In this document: positions 12,088 to 21,235 of the stretch, piece by piece | Numbering within the stretch: position 1 is the first letter of the stretch | How the letters are laid out: every line of letters begins with the position of its first letter | Origin: Strobilurus pachycystidiatus | Taxonomy: Eukaryota > Basidiomycota > Agaricomycetes > Agaricales > Physalacriaceae | NCBI GenBank assembly: GCA_019915135.1 | Contig: JAHLMK010000031.1 | Location: forward strand, 186,001 to 250,000 | DNA length: 64,000 bases | Direction of reading: 5' to 3' | The notes under the pieces: generated by a model | Database searches by the model: none | The model's input: the letters and a program-made list of their open reading frames with translations, nothing else | Told to the model about the DNA's origin: nothing | Position numbers and translations under genes: made by a program

Positions 12088-13788
12088 TGATACGCATTGT
12101 AGAATCCTAGTGCCAGAACCAGGGAATTTTGCGATTCCTGTAGGAGTCTATGCCAGGACTTCCAGTCACAGCACAACGACCAGAGAGACACACGGAGAAA
12201 CTACCTTAACGCAGGCAAGTCTCCAGGGACCAGGACTAAGGGATACGCGCCTTTAGGACGCGGTATGATCGACCGATCATACTCCTTAACTCCGAATATC
12301 ATTATCCAAGCGTTGTACTCTTAAAACCAGGAGTTAATTCAACCGTGTCGGTCATGCAACGACAAGTGCCTACCAGAAATAGCACTACGGAAAGTACCCA
12401 GGCAGGAGATACTCTACCAAGAAGGCTCAAGGAGTTTACTCGTGCTAAGTCAGAACTCGCGCGATCAAGAATAGATCAAAGGAGAAGATCTCTCTTCCGG
12501 GCCATGGCGCCTTCGGAATAGTGATCTCCGCTCCGACGCCCCGCACCAAAGAAAACGGACTTCGATCCGCCGCCGCCGATCACTAAAGATAGACCTGGCT
12601 AAAAGGCCCGATCATGGACCTTGTACCTCACTGGAACTCACATATTGATGTGGCGTCACTGAGTGTCGAAAACGAATCACCTTCCAAGCGCTAAGGATAA
12701 AGCCCAACCAACGCCTAAGACACGAAAGAACTCGTTAAGGAGTTTTGCCAAGACAAGCGGAACCTCGGGAGACAGAAATAGACTTAAGGAAGAGCCAGAC
12801 CGGTGGTGTGGCGCACTTGGCGCTGACCAAGTGTTCAGTCTTCTCCCGGGTCGGCTGTTTCGAACAGGGATAGCCAATCAGGACGCTAGTACAGAATGAC
12901 TCGACCTCCGAGAGGCCCGACGAGTAGTAAACCCGCTTACAGTACAGAATAGTAGGAATAGTATAAAAGGCCAGCAAGTGCCAGTAGATAGGTAGCTTAG
13001 TGCCCCCACAGTATCCGCTAGTAATACGCAGTCGCTGTAGTGAATCTAACTCGAGTTTCGGCTCAACTTACTCTGAATTTGAGAGAACCCAAAAGACCTT
13101 GAAAGCCCCAAAAAGACCTTAGAACCATTTAGGCGATATCAGGTGTTAGCAAACTCCTTGAAGAACTCATAGGTTCCTATCCTCCAAGTCACTAAGACCA
13201 TACCAAACGACACCACTTGGCGTTAGACCCTTGTGTTCGTTAGAAGGCCGGGTTGCAAGTAGTTCTGCCTTGCAATCACGCTCTGTTGTGAAGTATTCGC
13301 CTTTGAGGAGTTTAGTTGAGTTTGAACGAGTGTTGTTATCGTCTGAAACACCTTACGGAATCTTTGGTCCCAGTCCAAGACACTAGAAGTTTGGTTTAAA
13401 GACAAGGAAATCGCCTTACTTGGTAGCAGTCCAGTAGCATAAACACCTACGGTAGCGGCCTGCCATAAGACAATCACCTTGTATAAAAGAACGATCAATA
13501 AGAAGGAGCTACATTGCCTCGCGCTGTTTAAGGTCTCCGTGCGTTGTGACTTCGGCCTACGACTTTCAGATTATCTTGTTCGACTTTGTGAATCAATCTC
13601 CCTACACCCCCTAAAACTACTCGAACGCAAGTTCGTAATACATCTCTATTGTTCCAATACCAAAAGTACTTGTTCCTTTGAACAACTACACCAGCCTCGC
13701 TCCCACAAGGAGTATTAGTGAGATATAAGGATAGATAGGATAGATTTCATAGTCCCTTTTTAGAGGTCTATTTCGAACGTGCATATCA
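12088..13788 (+). repeat. 5' LTR (1,701 bp)
   Basis: It begins TGATACGCATTG and ends GTGCATATCA. TATA-box candidates are at 12962-12969 and 13482-13489 (TATAAAAG in both). The second would leave an R-U5 of under 300 bp. It carries a 7 bp tandem duplication at about 12224-12236 (CCAGGGA then CCAGGA) that the 3' LTR lacks. I assign no protein to the short frames inside. Confidence 0.95.
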
Positions 13789-13793
13789 TATTT

Positions 13794-13811
13794 TGGAGCC
13801 CACCGCGAGGG
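13794..13811 (+). promoter_or_regulatory. Candidate primer binding site
   Basis: TGGAGCCCACCGCGAGG starts five bases after the 5' LTR. It begins with TGG, as expected for pairing with a tRNA 3' CCA end. The implied tRNA acceptor would start GCCCACC. I did not identify the tRNA. Confidence 0.5.
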
Positions 13812-14356
13812 GGTGATATATTTTGATTTCAACGAAACCTACCAAGGCGTCTGCGAAGTCTTAAATTCCAAACAACGACCTGGCTGCTAGGAACTCTGAA
13901 CGTTATACCAACAGTCAGAACCAAGCAAAACCGCCACCACCAAAAGCAAAACCAGTCATTGCAGGATCATCAAGTCCTACAAACTCTGGGATAGCAAGTC
14001 GGCTTCGAACCAAACGACCTACAGCCGGATCTCTCTTCAACGGAACTCCCCAAGAAGTTGCTGCAGCTCAAAGGCGTTTAGCGAACCCGTCAACACCAAA
14101 GTCCAAAAAGTCGAAACGTGGAACAAAAGTACCACCGACGCCCCAAGCATCTACTAGGAGAAGAGCTACTTCAGATCCTGAAACACCTTCGCGAGCTACT
14201 ACCAGCCAAAGGCGATCTTCAGCCTCCGAAATCTCGCCTAGTTCTACGAGCTCCACACCTTTTGGAAGTCCTCTAACTAGTTTAGAAGACGACGACAGTT
14301 TACCACCGATTCCTACGTTTATTAACTTCGGAAACTCCAACCCACGAACCAACACT

Positions 14357-15718
14357 ATGCCCGCAATGGCTGCCGTTAGAAAGTTAATCCCTTCTGACGA
14401 ACTCAGTGATGAGGCAAAAGCAGAAATCAAGGACAAAAAGGTTCCTATACCTTTCTCCAACAACGCCCCCAAATGCAAAGGCAAAACTGGAGAAGATATT
14501 AGGGAATTCTTCGCGACTTGTGACTGGATCTTCGATGTCTCGAACGTCAAGGAACAAGGAACCAAAATGGAGATGGCTGCCTTCTACGCAGGCCATGAAC
14601 AGAGGAAACGCTGGCACCGACATGCAGACTATGCAAAAGGTGTTTGGGCAGACTTCAAGGAATCAATTTTAGCCTCCTACTCGAAGGGTAAGAACGATCC
14701 GGAGTATGTCCCTAGCGACCTCAAGGACGCTTTGGAACCTTACATCTCCCGGCCTGTTAATAACAAACAGTATTGGGAAGCGTTCTCGCGCGAAGTTCTC
14801 CATATCCTGGAAGCTTTGATTCAGAGTGGAGAAGTAACCAACAAAGGTGCTATTGAGTATATAAAGTCCTCCCTTACGGAAGGAATCTGGCACAATGTCC
14901 TAGGAGATCTGAGGCAGGAAGTGTTGAAGACAGCAGTCGCTGGAACTACTCCAACGTATGATTTTACCTTGGATCAAGTAGCCAAGGCAGTCTCCAATTA
15001 CTTCCTCACGGACAAATGGGTATCTGGTCCCCCAACCACGAACGCGTTTTCCAGGGACTTAGTCCCTATGCCAACGTCGCGGGTCAAGACCGAGGAATTG
15101 GACGAATACCTGAACCGTATAGCCTCCCTCCAGGACGTTATCCAGAAAGGAGAGAAAGATCGAGAGGAATCTAGAAAGAATGATCAGAAACTCTTGACGG
15201 CAGTCCTGGAGAGTCTGCAGAGGACCAACATTCAAGGTCTGCGTTCACAAGGCTATATACAAGAAACACCTAGTGTGTATTTACAAACTCCAATGAATGG
15301 CGTTTCGCTTCCGACCAATCTGCCTAACGGGATCTATAAGACTCCGCAAGGTGCGATTCCTCCAGGCAACAAGTTTGTAGTAAACGATGGAAGATGTTAT
15401 TTCTGCCGGGATGTGGGGCATATAATCGCCAATTGTCCGGTGAAAGAAATGTGTGAAACCCAAGGTCATATATTCAAACCAGGGGGGACAAACATCTACC
15501 ACTTACAAAATGGACAGCCCATTCAAAGGACCAATGCGAAGCAACCGCTAAGTCCTTGGGAACAGGTACAGAAATACCAGCAAGAAAATGCAACCAAGGT
15601 CTCCGCGTTCCAATCCCAAGAAGATGAATTCGCGCCGGATCCTTCGGTATATATGCAAATGACTCCCCAGGAAAGCGAGTTCAGTAGTGAACCATTTTCG
15701 GGTTTCGGCAAGGCTTGA
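14357..15718 (+). CDS. gag: Gag-like protein with CCHC zinc knuckle
   Basis: From the first ATG this is 453 residues. It holds a helical capsid-like region with FREWCDWIFDV-type composition (the segment reads IREFFATCDWIFDV, then WADFKESIL) and, near residue 350, a CYFCRDVGHIIANC zinc knuckle (C-x2-C-x4-H-x4-C) for RNA binding. The frame stays open upstream to a stop at 13862-13864 and adds about 164 basic, Ser/Pro-rich codons with no ATG. The real N-terminus may therefore use a non-AUG codon or a spliced leader exon. The stop codon overlaps the next start as TGATG (15716-15720). Confidence 0.85.
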   Translation: MPAMAAVRKLIPSDELSDEAKAEIKDKKVPIPFSNNAPKCKGKTGEDIREFFATCDWIFDVSNVKEQGTKMEMAAFYAGHEQRKRWHRHADYAKGVWADFKESILASYSKGKNDPEYVPSDLKDALEPYISRPVNNKQYWEAFSREVLHILEALIQSGEVTNKGAIEYIKSSLTEGIWHNVLGDLRQEVLKTAVAGTTPTYDFTLDQVAKAVSNYFLTDKWVSGPPTTNAFSRDLVPMPTSRVKTEELDEYLNRIASLQDVIQKGEKDREESRKNDQKLLTAVLESLQRTNIQGLRSQGYIQETPSVYLQTPMNGVSLPTNLPNGIYKTPQGAIPPGNKFVVNDGRCYFCRDVGHIIANCPVKEMCETQGHIFKPGGTNIYHLQNGQPIQRTNAKQPLSPWEQVQKYQQENATKVSAFQSQEDEFAPDPSVYMQMTPQESEFSSEPFSGFGKA

Positions 15719-16893
15719 TGAAGGAAGGAGTGCCTAGTGCACAGACTCCTCCGGAGAGCCAGTTGACTGTTCAAACTCGACAAAGTAATAAAGATAATCA
15801 TTCCAAACCGGTTTCAACACCGGAAAAGACAAAAATACCTTGGCCTCGGGACCGGGTCTCCGTGGTAATACCTCCTAAAGCCCCGGTACCGCCAAAGGTA
15901 ACCTTCACTAAACCTGAAGTCACCCAAGAAATACCTCCTGTGGATCAGGAAATTCTTGAGGAGATTCTGGCTATGGAAGAACCTGCGCCTGCAGTGCAGC
16001 CTAAGGTAGATTCAACTCTACCTTCGAGTACACCAACGAGCCAGAAGACCTTACACCCTCAGCAGAAGGTCAAAAGTTTCCAACGCCGCAGCTTAGCGGA
16101 AGAGTTGCTACACAAGAATCCGAGCTGGAGAGAAGCATGGAAGTTCTTACTTCCGGAAGCTCTCTTAGCAACGAATCCTCCGTGGCAGCAAAGCATATCG
16201 GACTTCATTAGAAAACGAAATGCGCCGGTTTCGGTACTCCAACAGGAAGAATTGACCGAAACGGTACAAGACGACTACCAACCGGAGTTATACTCAGTTA
16301 ACTTACAAGCACGAGACAACTTGCCGATTGGAGGAATTGTAGTTCACGATGCGGTGGAACAGTTCATAAACCTCACTGGAGGACAATATACTGGACCATT
16401 CCACATGACTACGGGAAACATTGCACCAGAAAACGCTGATCTAAGGACTTTCTGGCCTATGATAAACCGCAACGGAAAGAAGGAAAGTCTCATTGACGGG
16501 GGTTCTCAAATCGCCTCAATCTCGCTGAAAGCTGCGTTGGAACTAGGGGTTTCTTATGATCCCAACTTCAAAATAACCATGGAAAGCGCGGATAAAGGAC
16601 GGACTAGTACACTTGGGTTAGCCCGCAATGTACCCTTCGACTTCGAAGGGATTGTGTACTACCTCCAGTTGCATGTTCTGGAGGACCCCGCCTATGAAGT
16701 CCTATTAGGTAGACCATTCGAGATTGTATCCAATCTGGTAATTACGAACTTGTCCAATGGAAACGCCTTGGGGACTCTGACAGATAATACCAATGGCAAG
16801 AAGTTGACCATACCGTCGTACCGACGAGGACAAATACCTAGGCATATGTTACCACCGGGGCAACAGGGTTTTCACCTGGACTCAAGGAAGTAG
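15718..16893 (+). CDS. Retropepsin-type protease ORF
   Basis: The ATG at 15718 overlaps the gag stop (TGATG), giving 391 residues. A proline- and charge-rich N-terminal half precedes an aspartic protease domain. The catalytic motif reads SLIDGGSQIASIS (about 16,485-16,520), that is D-G-G-S rather than the usual D-T/S-G. The flap side has VLEDPAYEVLLGRPF, matching the ILGRxF hydrophobic-Gly motif of retropepsins. The final part overlaps the pol frame by 52 nt in the -1 relation and holds a GGGTTTT slippery heptamer. It probably supplies PR alone by termination at 16893, and PR-Pol by frameshifting. Confidence 0.82.
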   Translation: MKEGVPSAQTPPESQLTVQTRQSNKDNHSKPVSTPEKTKIPWPRDRVSVVIPPKAPVPPKVTFTKPEVTQEIPPVDQEILEEILAMEEPAPAVQPKVDSTLPSSTPTSQKTLHPQQKVKSFQRRSLAEELLHKNPSWREAWKFLLPEALLATNPPWQQSISDFIRKRNAPVSVLQQEELTETVQDDYQPELYSVNLQARDNLPIGGIVVHDAVEQFINLTGGQYTGPFHMTTGNIAPENADLRTFWPMINRNGKKESLIDGGSQIASISLKAALELGVSYDPNFKITMESADKGRTSTLGLARNVPFDFEGIVYYLQLHVLEDPAYEVLLGRPFEIVSNLVITNLSNGNALGTLTDNTNGKKLTIPSYRRGQIPRHMLPPGQQGFHLDSRK

Positions 16894-19800
16894 GAAACGC
16901 CTACGGAGAGGCGGTGTTGATCCTGGAAAGATCACCTAATGGTAATGTAGAAGTCAAGCAAACATGGGTACCAGGAGAAAATGAAGCACACTTCCGAGAA
17001 GGAGCCTTAACCTCCCTCTACCTGAAGAAATCTCCTGCATACATAGACAAGGCGGCAAAAAGCCTTAGGCAACAACATGCCTTTATGAAAGCCTCTACGG
17101 TACCGGGAACCGTCCCAGCTAGCCTGGTAACGCCTCGGGGTTTATTGAAAGAAATCAACACCACCAAGGTACAAGGATTTCGAAAGGTGTTTAACATAAA
17201 GGGAATTGCCGAAGATCAAGAACGAACTAAGTCCCACGCCACAGTAACCATGAATCTCTTCTATGGGGTACCCCAGGAGTTGCACAAATCATTCTCAGAA
17301 CTTTCAGTGATGCTACCTAAAGATTATGTGACGGAAGCACAGGACAAGTTCCTGGAGTTGGAAAGTCAACGTCCAGTACGAGGCGTGTTCGCCGGGAAAA
17401 AGTATAAACCGATGGCGCTGAAAACCAAAGCCCATCTGGGGACTCTACCCGAAGAATTCAGGATCAAACGACATATCAAAGGCGATCCTCTAGCAGGAAT
17501 GCCTGAACTCAGTCCAGATCCCCCGTCCTTCGTACCAACTGGAAGGTATACTGCGGAAAGACGTGAACAACTACAAGCGGACCACCCTGGAGATTTTCTG
17601 ACTTCGGTGGAAAGACGAATCGTAGACCAACTTATGTGTGGACAGAATGCGGGATTCGCCTGGGAGGAAATGGAAAAAGGACATTTTGACCCAGAGTACT
17701 TTCCACCTGTCGATATACCCGTTATTCCACATACTCCGTGGGTGTTAAGAAACATACCTATACCCCCAGGAATCTACGATGAAGTCTGTAAGATAATCAA
17801 GCACAAACTAGACTCAGGCGTATATGAACCTTCGAACTCTTCATATCGCTCAAGGTGGTTCTGTGTAGTGAAAAAGGATGGCAAGAAACTCCGTTTGGTA
17901 CATAGCTTGGAACCTCTTAACGCGGTAACCATCGCACATTCGGGGTTGCCTCCTGCTACAGAGGAGTTAGCTGAAGCGTTCGCAGGAAGAGCCTGTGGAG
18001 GTACCCTGGACCTGTATGTCGGGTATGATGAACGGCTACTGGCCACTGCCTCTCGCGATATGACTACCTTCTCAACACCTTACGGTGCTTTACGATTAAA
18101 GACTTTACCTATGGGATGGACCAATTCGGTTCCGATATTTCACGACGACGTTACAACCATTCTAATGGATGAGATACCGGCGTTCACAAGACCTTACATC
18201 GATGATGTACCTGTCCGTGGTCCAGCCACTAGATATGTACAGCCGGATGGAAGTTATGAAACGCTTCCGGGGCATCCAGAAGTTAGGCGCTTTGTCTGGG
18301 AACACCTTCTAAATATGAATCGTATTATACAACGAATGAAATATGCCGGAGGCACTTTTTCTGGACATAAAGCCATCATATGTGCGGAAGAAATAGTAGT
18401 CGTAGGACATGTCTGCACTTATGAAGGAAGGAAACCGGCAGAAGAAAGAGTTAAGGTGATTTCTGATTGGCCACCTTGCAAGGCACTGACCGAAGTCAGA
18501 GCTTTCCTAGGGACCGCGGGGATCTTCAGGGCCTTCGTGAAAGACTACTCGAAGAAAGCCTTACCTCTTACCCGGTTGACTAAGGACATAACGAAGTTTC
18601 AATGGACGGATATTGAACAAGCTAGTATGGACCTCCTCAAGGAAGCAGTTAGGACTTGTCCGATGCTAAAACCCTTGAATTACGAATGGTCCACTCCGAT
18701 CACCTTGTCGGTAGATACTTCTTACCAAGCGGTAGGATATTACCTATCCCAAGTAGATCCGGATGACCCGAAGAAAAGATACTATGCCAAGTTCATGTCT
18801 TTAACACTGAACGACCGAGAAGCCAGGTACTCCCAAGCAAAGAGGGAATTGTTTGGTCTGTTCCGGGCATTGTCCGCGTGTAAGTACTATCTCCTAGGTT
18901 GTAGAAAACTAGAGATTGAAACAGATGCTAAGTACATCAAAGGGATGCTGTCGAATATTGACTCCCTAGCCAATGCCAACCTACAAAGATGGGCAGAGGA
19001 GATTTTGATGTACCATTTCAAGCTTATACACGTACCAGGAAAAGTCCATGGTCCAGACGGTCTTAGCCGCCGTCCTGCTTCGGAGAACGACGAAGTAATA
19101 CCCAGACCCGCTCAAGGGGATGAGGACGATCGAATCAATAGCTTTGAATATCAAGAACCTGAGGACCTTCCGACCGAAGACAAACCCCTGGAGTTTGAGA
19201 CATTCAGATATGATATCGATACTAGGGGAGGCTACAGTCAGGAAATAGCTAGAGGTCCCTTGCCAAAGCATATGAAAGTATCTAAGGCGATCAGGACCTC
19301 CGCGTTAACTGGTATCAAGGACATTGAGGAGTGGATGGAGATCGAGGAGTTCCCTAGCTTAGTAAAAAGCAAGCGAGAACGCCTTTGGGAAAATAGGTTG
19401 CCGGATCTCCAGCCACACTTGGTTGGGAGTAAAGTCCAGGAGGATGAGGACTTCGAAAAATGGAGTCAGGACTTTTCAATGAGACACGAGAAACTATATA
19501 GATCTCACTTAGATGGAAATCTCCGCCGGGTACTCCTCCCGAAGGAAAGGATTCCGATTTGTAAAGCTATGCATGACAGAGCTGGTCATAAAGGTCAGTA
19601 CTCGGTGCTTCAGCTACTTACCAAACGGTTCTGGTGGCCAGGGATGGAGGTAGACATACGGTGGTATGTGCGATCTTGCCTTATATGTCAAAAGAGACAG
19701 AAACGAAACATAAAGATAGCGCCAACCATCACCTCTACACCTGGGATATTCGAGAGGGCCTACATAGACACCTTCCGAATGCCCAAGGCCGGGGAACATT

Positions 19801-20753
19801 CAGCCAAAAAGAAACAACCATCCAAGTGGGCTGGGTTCAACGCGGTTACCGTGGCAAGGTGTGGTCTGACAGGTTGGCCAGAAGCCAAAGCTCTCCGAGA
19901 GGAGACAGCGGAAACACTGGGAGAATGGATCTTTGAGGACATTCTCTGCCGCTGGGGCTGCATCAAGGAGATTGTAACGGACAATGGCCCAGCTATCAAG
20001 AAAGCCCTTAGACACATAGAGGAGAAATATGGCATCACGGGTATCCTGATTACCGCCTATAACAAACAGGCAAATGGTAAAGTCGAAAGAGGACATTGGG
20101 ATATTCGCCAGTCACTCTTTAAAGTGTGTAAAGGAAATCCGGAACATTGGCCGGAGTATCTACACGAAGTCCTATGGGCAGAACGAATCACTATCAAAAG
20201 GAGTATAGGAACTTCTCCCTTCCATGCTGTAACGGGCTGTGAACCTATAATGCCTATGGACCTGGTGGAGATTACTTGGCTGGTGGACATGCCAGATCAC
20301 CTTGTATCGCACTCGGATTTGGTTGCACTCCGAGCAAGGCAGTTAATAAAACACAAAGGCGATACGGCAAGGTTAAAGTCTAAAGTCCTTCTGAACAAGC
20401 AGAAGGCAGCGGAGAAGTTCATGGAGGAATTCAACAACAGCATTCCGTGTTATGTATTCAAAACAGGTGAATTAGTGTTAGTACGAAACACCCGGATTGA
20501 AGCCGAAATGAACGCCAAGTTTAAAGAACGCTTTATGGGACCTTTTGCGGTGGTTTCCAGGACATCCGCAGGGAATTATGTGGTATGTGAGCTGGATGGC
20601 ACCATCTGGAGGGATAAGATAGCTCAATTTCGAGTAATCCCCTTCGTAGCCAGAAGGGACCCTATTGCTTTAGGAGAAACATTCTTCTCTAGGCTTAGGC
20701 GTATCAGTCGCGGAGTCGGAAAAGCGTTGGATATGATTGCGAAAACTACTTAG
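16842..20753 (+). CDS. pol: Pol: reverse transcriptase, RNase H, integrase
   Basis: The frame is open from 16842 with no early ATG (the first Met codon is near 17,090), as expected if it is entered by a -1 shift from the protease. RT blocks are SRWFCVVKKDGKKLRLV, GTLDLYVGYDE, TPYGALRLKTLPMGWTNS and the catalytic YIDD near 18,196. RNase H carries LSVDTSYQAVGYYLSQ, KRELFGLFRAL and IETDAKYIKGML. Integrase has an HHCC zinc site ending CLICQK and a DDE triad at YIDTFRMP, IVTDNGPAI and GKVERGHWDIRQ. A GPF-type (GPY/F) C-terminal module follows near 20,540. The order and motifs are those of a Ty3/gypsy polymerase with every catalytic residue present. No chromodomain was seen. Confidence 0.95.
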   Translation, partial: AYVTTGATGFSPGLKEVGNAYGEAVLILERSPNGNVEVKQTWVPGENEAHFREGALTSLYLKKSPAYIDKAAKSLRQQHAFMKASTVPGTVPASLVTPRGLLKEINTTKVQGFRKVFNIKGIAEDQERTKSHATVTMNLFYGVPQELHKSFSELSVMLPKDYVTEAQDKFLELESQRPVRGVFAGKKYKPMALKTKAHLGTLPEEFRIKRHIKGDPLAGMPELSPDPPSFVPTGRYTAERREQLQADHPGDFLTSVERRIVDQLMCGQNAGFAWEEMEKGHFDPEYFPPVDIPVIPHTPWVLRNIPIPPGIYDEVCKIIKHKLDSGVYEPSNSSYRSRWFCVVKKDGKKLRLVHSLEPLNAVTIAHSGLPPATEELAEAFAGRACGGTLDLYVGYDERLLATASRDMTTFSTPYGALRLKTLPMGWTNSVPIFHDDVTTILMDEIPAFTRPYIDDVPVRGPATRYVQPDGSYETLPGHPEVRRFVWEHLLNMNRIIQRMKYAGGTFSGHKAIICAEEIVVVGHVCTYEGRKPAEERVKVISDWPPCKALTEVRAFLGTAGIFRAFVKDYSKKALPLTRLTKDITKFQWTDIEQASMDLLKEAVRTCPMLKPLNYEWSTPITLSVDTSYQAVGYYLSQVDPDDPKKRYYAKFMSLTLNDREARYSQAKRELFGLFRALSACKYYLLGCRKLEIETDAKYIKGMLSNIDSLANANLQRWAEEILMYHFKLIHVPGKVHGPDGLSRRPASENDEVIPRPAQGDEDDRINSFEYQEPEDLPTEDKPLEFETFRYDIDTRGGYSQEIARGPLPKHMKVSKAIRTSALTGIKDIEEWMEIEEFPSLVKSKRERLWENRLPDLQPHLVGSKVQEDEDFEKWSQDFSMRHEKLYRSHLDGNLRRVLLPKERIPICKAMHDRAGHKGQYSVLQLLTKRFWWPGMEVDIRWYVRSCLICQKRQKRNIKIAPTITSTPGIFERAYIDTFRMPKAGEHSAKKKQPSKWAGFNAVTVARCGLTGWPEAKALREETAETLGEWIFEDILCRWGCIKEIVTDNGPAIKKALRHIEEKYGITGILITAYNKQANGKVERGHWDIRQSLFKVCKGNPEHWPEYLHEVLWAERITIKRSIGTSPFHAVTGCEPIMPMDLVEITWLVDMPDHLVSHSDLVALRARQLIKHKGDTARLKSKVLLNKQKAAEKFMEEFNNSIPCYVFKTGELVLVRNTRIEAEMNAKFKERFMGPFAVVSRTSAGNYVVCELDGTIWRDKIAQFRVIPFVARRDPIALGETFFSRLRRISRGVGKALDMIAKTT
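16866..16872 (+). promoter_or_regulatory. Putative -1 ribosomal frameshift heptamer G GGT TTT
   Basis: In the protease frame the codons CAG GGT TTT create X-XXY-YYZ with X=G, Y=T, Z=T. The site lies inside the 16842-16893 overlap with the pol frame, and the pol frame is -1 relative to protease. A short hairpin (CGCCT at 16898-16902 pairing with AGGCG at 16909-16913) lies 25 nt downstream, farther than the usual 5-9 nt spacer. A longer pseudoknot was not evaluated. Confidence 0.6.
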
Positions 20754-21235
20754 ATCAAAAAGTAGTAACGAAGAGGCCGTACCAAAAAGATTTGGATGCA
20801 AATGACAGTTAAGGATGCAAGACTGGCAGCAGAGGTACTCGAACCGGCGCTCGGGTTTGAAACCAAGTCCGAGGCAAGGCGCTCAGCCGTTGAGCCAGTG
20901 GTGTCCGAAATCTAGCAAGTGCTCTGGCAGGATGACGGGGACGTCATCAGAAAAAGTAAGAAGGGAATAGAGGGACAATGGTCCCATTTATTCTAAAAGA
21001 CTATAATTTCGAAATAAAAATGAAATTTTGGGCTCTAAATACGGTACATGAGACCTTCGTAACGAGGAAATGGAAAGAAAAAGGGTCATAGCCCCTTGAG
21101 ACTATGACGCACGACTCGGGCAGGGCTGTGCCCGGCTACGAACGAGAAAGCTTAAAGGTGATGAGCAACGAAGGTGATGCACGAAGCGAAGAAAAGAAGC
21201 CTGGGCAAGTCCACGCACCTTCAACCGCACCCACC
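20754..21235. other. Pol 3' untranslated spacer and promoter region of accessory gene 1
   Basis: No ORF of substance. It contains the minus-strand tRNA-like segment listed separately, then an A-rich stretch near 21,000 and the leader of the gene that starts at 21236. Confidence 0.55.
20834..20897 (-). other. tRNA-like / Pol III promoter-like segment
   Basis: On the minus strand TGGCTCAACGG (20897-20887) matches box A, and GGTTCGAGTACC (20845-20834) matches box B. About 41 nt separate them. The D-arm GCTC-loop-GAGC pairs perfectly, but I could not form the anticodon, T and acceptor stems. It is more like a tRNA-derived relic or SINE-type head than a functional tRNA. Confidence 0.35.
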
